A DNA stretch of 64,000 nucleotides from Symbiodinium natans (Eukaryota; Sar; Dinophyceae; Suessiales; Symbiodiniaceae), in the NCBI GenBank assembly GCA_905221605.1, contig CAJNDS010002576.1:1-64000 (forward strand), in the 5' to 3' direction. A program made the position numbers and the translations under genes. The notes under the pieces are model-generated. The model saw only the letters and a list, made by a program, of their open reading frames with translations, was not told the origin of the DNA and searched no databases. Shown here piece after piece: positions 42,060-53,200 of this stretch. Position 1 is the stretch's first letter. Each line of letters opens with the position of its first letter.

Positions 42060-42250
42060 CCTAAACCCTAAACCCCTAAACCCTAAACCCCTAAACCCTA
42101 AACCCTAAACCCTCAACCCAAACCCCAACCACCCCACAGGGGGCCCAAACCACAGGGGGATGGGGTGCGCACCCTAAACCCTAAACCCTCAACCCTAAAC
42201 CCTAAACCCTATAAGCCGTAAACCCAAACCCAACCACACCACCCCACACA
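42058..42250 (-). repeat. CCCTAAA tract plus subterminal block
   Basis: CCCTAAA units at 42,060-42,120 and 42,171-42,225 flank CCACCCCACAGGGGGCCCAAA. The same block occurs inverted near 44,850-45,085 with TTTAGGG tracts. Confidence 0.85.
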
Positions 42251-42369
42251 GGGGGGCCGGGGGGGGGAAATTGGGGGGCCAGGGGGGGGGACCATGCGGG
42301 GGCGGGGTGCGGGGGGGGGGGAAGCACAGGGTGGGAGTGCAGGGGCTCTCCTCGCGCTGCTAGGGTGGG

Positions 42370-43150
42370 AGTGCAAGGGCTCTAATCCCTCATGCTGCTT
42401 GGGGGGTCCCAGTCCCAGGGTGGTATTGCAGGGGCTCGAATCCCTCGTGCTGCTTGGGGCCGAAGATGGGAGTGGCTCTAATCCCTCGTGCTGCTTGGGG
42501 GGTCCCAGTCCCAGGGTGGTATTGCAGAGGCTCTAATCCCTCGTGCTGCTTGGGGGGTCTCAGGATGGGAGTGCAGGGGCTCTAATCCCTCGTGCTGCTT
42601 GGGGGTCCCAGTCCCAGGGTGGTATTGCAGAGGCTCTAATCCCTCGTGCTGCTTGGGGGGTCCCAGTCCCAGGGTGGTATTGCAGAGGCTCTAATCCCTC
42701 GTGCTGCTTGGGAATCCCAAAATGGAAATGCAGGAGCTCTAATCCCTCGTGCTGCTTGGGGGGTCCCAGTCCCAGAGTGGTCTTGCAAAGGCTCTAATCC
42801 CTCGTGCTGCTTGGGGGTCCCAGGATGGGAGTGCAGGGGCTCTAATCCCTCGTGCTGCTTGGGGTCCCAGTTCCAGGGTGGTATTGCAAAGGCTTTAATC
42901 CCTCGTGCTGCTTGGGGGGTCCCAGTCCCAGGGTGGTATTGCAGGGGCTCTAATCCCTCGTGCTGCTTGGAAAATCCCAGAATGGGAGTGCAGGGGCTCT
43001 AATCCCTCGTGCTGCTTGGGGGGGGTCCCAGGATGGTATCGCAGGGGCTCTAATCCCTCGTGCTGCTTGGGGCCCAGGTGGGAGTGCAGGGGCTCTAATC
43101 CCTCGTGCTGCTTGGGGGTCCCACATTGGGAGTGCAGGGGCTCTAATCAT
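42370..43150 (+). repeat. Minisatellite, about 15 units of 48-56 bp
   Basis: Every unit contains CTCTAATCCCTCGTGCTGCTTGG (the last is truncated); the linkers alternate between a GTCCCAGTCCCAGGGTGGTA type and a GTCCCAGGATGGGAGTGCAG type. All frames give repeated peptides such as SNPSCCLG, which I regard as by-products. The conserved box is longer than the variable spacer, and neighbouring units are not unique enough to be a CRISPR. Confidence 0.95.
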
Positions 43151-43350
43151 GCTTCCGGGGGGGTTTCAGGGTGGAAGGGCCTGAGAGAGCAGCCTTCGTC
43201 CAAACATGTGCTACTTTCCAAACGTCCGGGAGGGGGCCCAGGCATGCGGCGAGCTGTATAACTACTGTGCAGAAGGGACCTGCCGAAACCCCAGACCTAT
43301 ATAACCTGCATACATGCAACGCCGTGCAAGACACATTGCCGTTGGGAGCC

Positions 43351-43790
43351 GCAATGTGAAAGCACATTGGGGCCGAAGGCCGGCAGAGCCACAATGTGCA
43401 AACATAAACGGGGGCACCGCCCCAATGTGAAAGCACATTGGGGCTTAAACGGGCGAGCGCCCCATTGTGCTTGCACATTCGGGCCGCCGACAGGAATGTG
43501 CTAACACATTCCGGGCGTTGCCCCCAATGTGAAAGCACATTGGGCGTAATGGGGTGGTGGGCAGGTCGTCATCCCCCCCCTCCCCAAAAAAAAGACATCA
43601 GCTAAAATCGCCGGCGCGGAGCCCTACCGCAGGGACAGGGGCGCAACAGGAAACATGCGCATCGCGAGCACGGCCTCAAGTGTGAGAACAAAAAACAAAA
43701 TGGAGAACGGGCTAGCAGGGACACGGAGCCCAACAAGGGAGGAGGGAGGCAACACCAAACAAAACACCAATGTGAAAGCACATTGGGGAC
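43351..43790. repeat. Array of short hairpins, AATGTG-loop-CACATT
   Basis: Near-perfect stem-loops lie at 43,353-43,368, 43,420-43,443, 43,460-43,482, 43,492-43,513, 43,521-43,545 and 43,767-43,788, typically CCCAATGTG AAAG CACATTGGG. GC-rich small hairpins (for example GGCCGAAGGCC and GGGGCACCGCCCC) fill the gaps between the first five. Confidence 0.85.
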
Positions 43791-43958
43791 CATGCGGGGC
43801 GGGTTTGCCCTGAAGTTAATAACGTCCAATTGCAATAAAGGGGGAGAAGCACGGGCAAGGAGCCCGACCACGGGGGGGGGAGGGAGACAAAGAAAAGGGG
43901 GGGACCAAGCAAGCGGCAGCTCTGGCTTGGCTTCCTTGTCTGCCGGCGAGCACAAATA

Positions 43959-44509
<551 letters not shown>

Positions 44510-44849
44510 AGGACCCTGTATACACCATAATCATCCTGGAAAGCCCGGGATACCTGAAAGCGGTTGATCTTCTCCGAGCCCGAAACCCTCGGAAATGCTC
44601 AAAATCCACTTTTTTGCAGAGAAAAAGTGGGTTTTGAGCATTCCTGCATCACGAATAAAAGACTGACGTAAACCCAAAGCTCGAAAAACCTTTTATGGGC
44701 CTCCAACACTCTCGCAACCCAAGCCCCAGACAAGGCCTGCAGCAAGGCTCGCCAACGAGGCCGCAAAAGAAGCCAACGACCTTATATATGGTGCAGCGTC
44801 GCTGCCCCCCCCCCCCCCCCCATGGCCCCCCAAATTCTTTCCTCCCCCC

Positions 44850-45175
44850 CCCTGTGGTTTGGGCCCCCCTGTGGGGTGGTGTGGTTGGGGTTTAGGGTTT
44901 AGGGTTTAGGGTTTAGGGTTTAGGGTTTAGGGTTTAGGGTTTAGGGTTTAGGGCTTAGGGCTTAGGGCTTAGGGCTTAGGGCTTAGGGTTTAGGGTTTAG
45001 GGTTTAGGGTTTAGGGTTTAGGGTTTAGGGTCCGCGCCCCGTCCCCCTGTGGTTTGGGCCCCCCTGTGGGGTGGTGTGGTTGGGGTTTGGGTTGAGGGTT
45101 TAGGGTTTAGGGTTTAGGGTTTAGGGGTTTAGGGTTTAGGGGTTTAGGGTTTAGGGTTTAGGCTTTAGGGGTGGG
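44850..45175 (+). repeat. TTTAGGG tracts plus subterminal block
   Basis: TTTAGGG units at about 44,888-45,030 (with a CTTAGGG sub-run) and 45,090-45,172, separated by CCCCCTGTGGTTTGGGCCCC and GGGGTGGTGTGGTTGGGG. The latter block is also at 44,862-44,890. Together they are the inverted counterpart of 42,058-42,250. Confidence 0.9.
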
Positions 45176-45562
45176 GGGGGGGTGGGGATACCATGGGGGG
45201 GGGAGGGTACCGACACGGGACACGGAACCATATATGCACGAAGTCGGAACATGCTTCCAAATATGCACGAAGTCAGAACATGCTTCCAAGCAGGATGACT
45301 GCACCTCAACTTGAAACCCAACACCTCCCAAGCGCTACATAAGAAAGATGGGGGTCCCGACGCGCGTGTGGGCCCGGGCCTGCGAGGGCCTGAGCCGGAG
45401 AGGCGTCATGGGCGTATGTGGGCATCTGTGTCAACACATGCAGACGTGCACTCCATCCTCAGAAGCATCAACCATGCATGCACTCTGAACGCCCGCAACT
45501 CCGACCCGTGTAGAAAGAAGGCCTGCAGGAAGGCTGGACTCCAAACACCCTTCTCCCTGCTA

Positions 45563-45935
45563 TAGGGTTTAGGGTTTGGGGGTTCGGGGTTTAGGGTTTC
45601 GCAGCACTTCTGCAGCGCTGGCCTTAAATCAAGGTTAGGGTTAGGATTTCGGGTTTAGCAGGAGGGTTTAGGGTTTAGGGTTTGGGGTTTAGGGTTTTAG
45701 GGCTTTAGGGTATATAGGGTTTAGGGTTTAGGGTTTGGGGGATAGGGGTTATATAGGGGCTTATAATAGGGTTTAGCAGCACTTCTGCAGTGCTGGCTTT
45801 AAATTTAGGTTAAGGGTTAGTGTCTATAGGGTTTAGCAGCACTTCTGCAGCGCTGGCTTTAAATTAAGGTTTAGGGTTTAGAAGGTTTAGAGGGTTTAGA
45901 GGTTTTAGGGGTTTAGGGTTTAGGCGTTGGGTGGC
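45563..45935 (+). repeat. Telomere-like tracts with three GCAGCACTTCTGCAG boxes
   Basis: Degenerate TTTAGGG runs are interrupted by three copies of a 40-bp box (45,603-45,642, 45,775-45,815 and 45,836-45,875) reading GCAGCACTTCTGCAG, GCTGGC, TTTAAAT. The box core is palindromic. Confidence 0.85.
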
Positions 45936-47245
45936 AGAACCCCAACCCCCCTAAAACAACCACCCTCCCCCTCTCCCCAATCCCCCAAGGAATCCAAAAA
46001 ATAACAACCAGAGAAAAACCCAACCCCTAAAAAGCAACCAATCGCTCTGAACCGTAGCTCCAACTCCTAAAAAACAAATGGAATGTACTCCCCTATATAT
46101 AGATATATACCCGAACATCTCCATGCCCGAAGTTAGACAGCCCTCTATATATACGCCTGCAGAGCCCAGGCGCCCCGCCCCTTGTCCCGCGCCTGCAACG
46201 GGTTCCAGGGCGCCCGCAAAAAGAAGTCCGTTCACATGAGCGAAGAGCGAGGGGGGGGGGGGGGTTCCTAGAGGCTATACTATATATACTTTTCGTTGGG
46301 AGTGCACGGGGGGAGAGCGCAGGGTTTGCATACACATATTTGTAAATCTAAACATAGGAGCGACTGCCAAAACCCACTCATGAGGGGTGTTGCTTTTCAC
46401 GTGTTGCAAGGTTACAGGGCTTCAGCGTGAGTTGGTTCTCCGCGTTTGCTCTCTGCAGGTGTCGCTTTGGGCAAATTCAAGTTTTGATGTGTTCCCATCG
46501 TTTTATACAGGTGTGTGCGTTTGAAAAGAGAGCACCCATGCAGCACCTAGACCTATAGCCCTATAATATATAAGAGCGAGCGCGACGAACAATAGTTCAA
46601 CGTTAAGTCTGTGGGAAGAGCGATGCATGCGACAGGGACTCACACCGACGGGCACTCGCTTGGATTTAAGGAATCCAAGGCTTTGCACACAATTGTTTTT
46701 TGTCTTTCAAATCCGCAGGTTCGCGTCACTCAAGACTTCGTCGGTTTCAGCGCCCTTATCGTCTTCTGAAGGTACACGTGGGCAAAGAAAACCTGCAAAA
46801 GTCGTCCTCGTCTTCGTCGTTCGATGGCTGTAGTCATGTTTACAGCCGCACAGGTACACTGAAAGATCCCCTTCGGGTATAAACTTCTTTCAAAAATGTT
46901 CTTTCAACACAGAATATTGAAATCAACATGTGTGCAGCAACGCACATCGAAACACAAGCGCGGAAACATCCCCAGGAAAGAAAAGAACAAGAATCTCAGT
47001 GTGATTTTCGTGATGTCCTATAGCTGACATGTGATCGGGCCGTCCTACTTAGCCTACTTAGCTAAGTAGGACGCTGCTGGACTTAGCATGCTTGGAAAAA
47101 CACGCCGCTAACTGACTCAGCCAGCCATTTATACATGCACTTGACAGACTTAACGTAAGCAGGACAACTGGGTTGTGGCACTTGCAAGATAACCTCTTTA
47201 ACTCACTTGTCCACTTAGCTTTACCACACTTACATGTCGAAATAA
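45936..47245. other. Right part of the insertion, no gene recognised
   Basis: No domain found in the short frames. A 12-nt G-run lies at about 46,252-46,264. From about 47,030 to the end the ACTTA-rich subterminal region begins. Confidence 0.5.
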
Positions 47246-50200
47246 ATGGATACTAAGCTCTCTAATTACTTAGACACACAGATAAACAGATGCCAGCAAC
47301 ATATAACAACATTACATGTTGCAGAAACACATAAGCGACACTTGCACAACATAACGACAAACTTGGCCAACATATTAACTGCAGTTGCACAACTTATAAC
47401 TCCAACTAGTAAATTGCACAAACGCCTGAAGTTACTTATAACCAGGGCGTTCCTCCAAGTAGTCGTCCGGTGTGCGCAGGAACGCACGCGCGCGGGCGCC
47501 CACGTCGCGCTGCATTTGCAGTCACAAAAAGGCGAGTGGGAACCCTGGCGGCTAGAGGAGTGGGGCGCCTTGTTTGGGACGCTCGCAGAGCCACGCTGGC
47601 CTTGGGCTTTCGTGCGGGCTGACATGTGCCAGTTCGCGCGGGCCAGTGGCCGCGGCAACCTCGTTGAGAGCGGGGCCCTGTGGCTCGCCGATTTCAGCTT
47701 AGAATCGGTAGGTTTGAGGTGTAGAAGGCCGGATGCGTTGGGCGCAGTGCAGCACAATCACGTTGAGCGCGCGCAAGCTGACTACAACCTCATAGGAGCG
47801 GCTTTCTGCGCCTCGCTCCAGGACCTTGGTCTGAGGGGCGCAGAGGAGCTGTGCACCGCTGCAGTTGTAAGCTTTCCAGCCACTGCGGGTGCAGATAGCG
47901 CCGCGGCTGCGCCACAGCCCTCTCCAGTCGTTCCCCTCCCGGACGTGCGCTCGGGCGAGGACCTCACGCCAGCAGAGCGTGCCGAGCTGGATAAGGAGGT
48001 GGATAAGTATGCCGCGGAGAAGGAAGCGTTTTGGCGGACCAAGGCGGACGCCAAGGACTGGGATTCCGTCCGGGCGGACCTTGAGGTCTATGCTCTTGCG
48101 GGCGAGAAGGTCGCGGAGGATCCTAGGCGCACCGAGGCCTATAGAGACCTCGTATGGTCGGGTTTGAAGATCGAGCCTGGACCAACCAGACCCGGGCTGA
48201 CCGATGCTGATATCGCAGCCGTCAGGGAGGTCATACGGCGAAAGGCCGCTGGGTTCTGGGTGGAGGACACCACCAGGACCACGGTCAGGAAGTTCGCCCA
48301 TGACTGCATCCCCACCGGGCCGCCGGTCTCGTCCCAACCTCACAGTCTGAGGGGCGAGTCCGCGCAATGGGTCGACGACAAGCTTGAAGAAGAATGCAAG
48401 CGGGGTCAGTTGATCCGCGGCAGCTCGGCTTGGGGATCTGCGCCGTTTCCGACCAAGGAAATGCCCAGCTACAAGCGGCATAGGAAGCGACGCTTGGTGG
48501 TTGACTACCGCCGTGTGAATGCCCGAATTAAGCGCTCCACGTACTATTGTCGGCGGGGCAGCGATGTGCTCGCCGCCGCAGTAGGTTCGGTTTGGTATAC
48601 CTTCGTGGATGCGGTTAGTGGGTTTAATCAGATTAGGAACACCAAGCGAGCTCGCGAGGTGTTGGCCATTGTGGCAAGATCAGGGAAATATCTCCCTGTC
48701 GGCCTTACCTTTGGCCCGATTAACGGCCCAGATGATTTCAACTTTGTGGTTGATAGGGCCTATGCCCCCGGCAGAGGTAGGCGCCTTAAGTATACTAAGG
48801 AGTGGATTGCCTACGTGGATGATCTTACTGTTAGGACGGGTAGGGTCATTGATGGGCAGTTTTTCACTGATGCCCAAGCCGAGGGGGCGGTGCGCGAAGC
48901 GTGCGCCAAGGGGGCAGTCGCGGCTCCGCAGAGCGCGTCGTCTGCTCTTGAAGCCTTAGGCGTTCGCGGTGCGCACAACTCCAAGCGCGCGAACCATGAC
49001 GCGGCGCGCTCGGACCAGAATCACCCCACGCGCGTTCTGATGCTCAGGATGTTGGGGCTGTTCGGGTGTTTCTGTGTTCAGGGCGGGTGTTTTTGGGGCG
49101 GGCCGTTTCCCAGGTCGCCGGTCTGCGGGCAGAAGGATTTTTCGTCGTTCGTCGCGTGCAGCTTCGTTCGTTTGTCCCGCAGCCAGTGTTTAGGAAGCAG
49201 GCCTAGAGGTTCGGTCCAAGGTCGAAGCAGAAGCCGTAGAAGCCTTAAAGCCCAGACCTTAAAGAAAGTCCCCAAACCCCCGCCGCAGCGGTTCAAGTGT
49301 GTTGTAGAGCCTAGGGTAGGTAGTCCCTCCCCGCGTTCGTGCCTGTGCACTGCGCCCCGCTGCGGGTCGCGACCAGACCGCGCGGGAGCGACCGATCGGT
49401 CGCCCGGACCTTCGTGGTCAACCACAAGGCCCCGCTGCGGGCCGTGCCCTGGCCGCGCGGGAGCGGCTGCCTACCACTACTGCACACCGGCCCCTTGCAG
49501 CGGGCCGTGTCCTGGCCGCTCAAGGGCGCGTCAGGTTTCCCTCGCCCATCGGAGGTCCAGCAAAGCCGCGGGCCTCAGTGCCGCGATGGGTGGAGGAGGG
49601 TCGAAGGGCAGGGGCAAGAGCAAGAGCCCAGGCCCTAAGGGCCGGAAGGGCCCGCCCACGATAGACGACGTGCAGCGCCTGCTAGTCCGATGCATGCGGC
49701 ACGGCGAAGGTGGCTGCAGAGGCCGGTTCGGTCCGGGCGGCCTCTACCCGGTTGATGAGTTGATCGAACAACTCGGGATCACCATCAACCAGTACAACCA
49801 GGCGGTCGCGCACGACGCCAGCCAGCGGAAACCGAGGTTGGACACCTCGCACGCTGGTTTCCTTCGTGCCTTCCAAGGCCACTCTGCCGATTGCGGCCAT
49901 CCGATGGGGTTCATGATGGAGGGCCTAAGTGAGACGGCCATCGACGACCTCATCCGTCAGTATGGCCCGGCCATGTGGCACGGCACGGACCTGCATGTCG
50001 TGCCAAGCCTGTTGCAGAACGGCCTAATCCCCGGCGGCGGGCCGGGAGGCCGCCTCGGGGTGCACTACGTCCTAGGACACTGCCCCACGCAGTGGGAGGA
50101 CGGAAGGCGCGGGTTCCGCCGCGGATCGACTTGTATAGTCGAGGTCCGACTGGCGGTCCTGCGGGACGCCGGAGTGCCCATCTATGCAGGAGCGGATGGG

Positions 50201-53200
50201 GTGGCCCTCACTGGCCAGATTAGGGCCACCGGCATTTCCCGCATCTGGGCACTCCCCAGGGGCTCGCCTGTCTACTCAGACTTGATAGCTGAGTTGGAAG
50301 TGGATAGGTTGGTCCCGCGTGTCGACCTAAAGAGTTTGGGCGACACCAGTGCGGGCCCCAACCCGCCGTTGGGGCGAGGACCGAAACTGGGCACGGTCCA
50401 AGCGTCCCAAGCTGCTGCGGCCAGCAGTGGCGCGGCGAGCTCCTCGACGGTTGTGCTGGCCCCTGCGGGTCGTGTCATGGCCGCGGGGGCCGCCCAACCT
50501 GTTACCCCTCCTAAGGCCGCGCCTAAGGCCAAAGGGCGTCCCCTAGGGACTCCTAGGACTTCGATCGTGCCAGCGAAGCCCAAGGTGTACCCTAGGCGTA
50601 ACATCCCGGGCCCCAATGTCCTCGAGCCCGAGGACTCGCTCGAGGAAGAGGCAGCCCAAGAAGCTGAAGGTGTCGAGGAAGATAGTTCCAGCTCGGATCT
50701 TCCGGACACGCGGGCGCCTCCAGCCGCGGTCAAAGTGAAGGAGGACGAGGAGCCCGCAAGTGGGGCCAAGGCCGAGAGCACAGAGGAAGGAGTCCTCGTG
50801 CTCGGCCAGTCTGTGGTCACCAGCGCGAAGGAATACCTCGCGCGGTCCGAAGCTCTCCTTAGAGCGCAGAAGCTCCAGTCGAGAATACTGGAGGTTGCGG
50901 GAACTGCGATGGTGAAGCTGGAGAAGATCACCAAGCGTGAGGAGTCCCTCAAAACGCTGCGCCGAGAGGGAGAGAGTCGGGCGGCCGGGGAAGGCGCGGA
51001 CGGGGAAGAGGTGTCTGACGATGGTCAGGACGCCCCCGGGGCTGCGGGGTCGAGCACTTCCGCCAGGCCTTCGGGAGGCGGGACCGCCCAGTCCGCCTCG
51101 GCCTCAGAGGAGCCTCGCCCCAACGCTGACGGCCACTACGGATGTTCGGCTCCGGGATGCGGGCTAGCCTTTGAGTCGCTGGTGCAGTACCACTTGCATC
51201 AGGCGGCCTGCCATGGCGCCTCTCTTCCGCCCAACCTGGGGATCAGCCCCTCCGCACCTCTTGACCCTTTTCGTCAGGACTGGCGGGGACGGCTGTTCCG
51301 CCGAGGAAAGGACGGTGGGTATGGGGAGGTGCCCATGCTCCGAGTGATTAGGTACCACAAAGCCAACGGGTACGATCACTCGAGAGTCCCGCTCCTGAGG
51401 CGAGGGGACCGAATCCAGCTTGAGGATGGATCGCACCACATCTATGGTGGTAGCCATCCGCCGGGGTGGCTTCGCGACGACCCCGAGCTGGACCCCCCTG
51501 GTGCTCCAGAGGGAAGCGATGGAGGGTCCACGCCCAAGAGCGAGCCCACGGAGGGGGCCGAGCCCGAGCCTCCGCGGAAGGCCGCTCCGCGCGGGCGGGC
51601 CCTCTTCGGCGACGTCCAGCGACGCCTGGCCGAGCGTCGCTCCAAGCGAGATTACTCGCCGGACCTGGTGACGCCTCTTGACGATCTCCATGCCAAGGAG
51701 ATCGACTCCTTCTTCGCGGGCGACCCAGCCGCGGATAGCCTTGACGTCATTTTGATGCGCGCCGAGGTTCGCACTGAGTCCCACCTCAAAGTTGGTCGGG
51801 AGGAGGAAGAGCCCCTGGTCAAGGAGGAGCAGGAGGAGGAGGCTGAGGTCGTCAAGGACGAGGAGGTCTCGGTTGAGATGGAGGCTGCCACCGCGGATGA
51901 GGCGGACGAGGTCGCCCTCCCAGCCAACCGAGCCTACGTCGAAGGCCGCTTTTACCCCTACGGCAGCTGGCGGTGCTTCTTCTGCGAAGCCATCAACCCG
52001 GTTACCGAGGACCAGTGCCTCACCACGCACGCGGGCGGCCCGAATGCGGGCGCCCCGTGCGACGGCCGATGGATCAATGGGATCGACATCGGATGGTGGG
52101 AGGTGGATCCCCAAACCGCGCCGGAGCAATGGCGGCGGAGGTTTTCTGCCGAAGAGCTTGAAGACCAACAAGCGCGGGCAGATGCCGCGAGGCTCCTCAG
52201 CGATGAGGAACTCGCTGAAGCCCTCCAGGCGGCCGAGGAGGCGCAGGCGGCCGAGCGCGCCAAGAAGCGGGAGCGGCGCCAGGCGGAGAAGGCGGAGCGC
52301 GATGATCACATCAGCGAAGCGCTCCGCATAGCAGGGTGGCAGTGCCCTAACTGCTATGAATGGAACCTTTCATTCAGGCAGCTGTGCTTTAGGTGCAGCA
52401 CACCCCTCCGCTTGGCAGAGGTCGTTTCCCGCGGGATCCCGGATCCGCGGCGCGGCGAAGAGAGGGACTCGGGCTCCGAGAGCAGCCAGGATGAGCTGGA
52501 GTACGAGATCCTTCTGGCCAATCGCGCGATGGATCAGGAAACGATCCAGCCTCTTCTTAGAAGCAAACACAAGAAGAGGGGCGGCAAGAGACGTCGCGAG
52601 GAGGCGACGCACGGCAAGGGCCGCGACCCTTGGGGTGCTTGGGCAGACGCCCGTGGCAAGGGCCAGGGCAAGCCGAAGGGCAGAGGCAAGTCCGATGCCA
52701 AGGGCAAGCCCAAGGGGAGGGGCAAGTACGCCTGGGGCGCTTTCGCCGCGGGCATTGTTGCCGCGCTCCAACCCCGCCCAAGCACAAGCTGGGTCTCAGC
52801 TTTCCCGTGCGGGTCGGCCCAGCCGCCGCCGAGTGTTCCGCTTCCGCCGCGGACCCCCTTTTTCCTGGGTCGCGGGCTCCTCAATCGGTTGATGCACGCC
52901 CTCAACGGGAACATCAACGGCTGGTGGGGCCTGGCGGCTGCAGCGTCGGCGCCGATTGCCTTGCAGTTGCACCGCGGGGTTGTGCATGTTGTCGAGGACT
53001 CCATGCACGCGGTTGCAACGGTTTCGGCCGACGTTGTCGAGGAAATCGGCCATGGGGCCAGGCGGACCGTGTGGGTCGCCGGAACAGCCATCACTCTCGT
53101 GGTAGTGATCTTGTGCGGTGCTGTTCTGTGGTACGTGAGTCGTGCCGTTGCCAATCGCATTGCGCATTTGCGACATGGCAACACCGCGGCCCCTGAGGCG

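Noticed and set aside
42370-43150. CRISPR-like array
   Set aside because: Spacers are repeats themselves and the genome is eukaryotic.
47246-47449. First 68 codons of pol part 2
   Set aside because: They lie inside the inserted transposon's subterminal region and are not part of the element protein.
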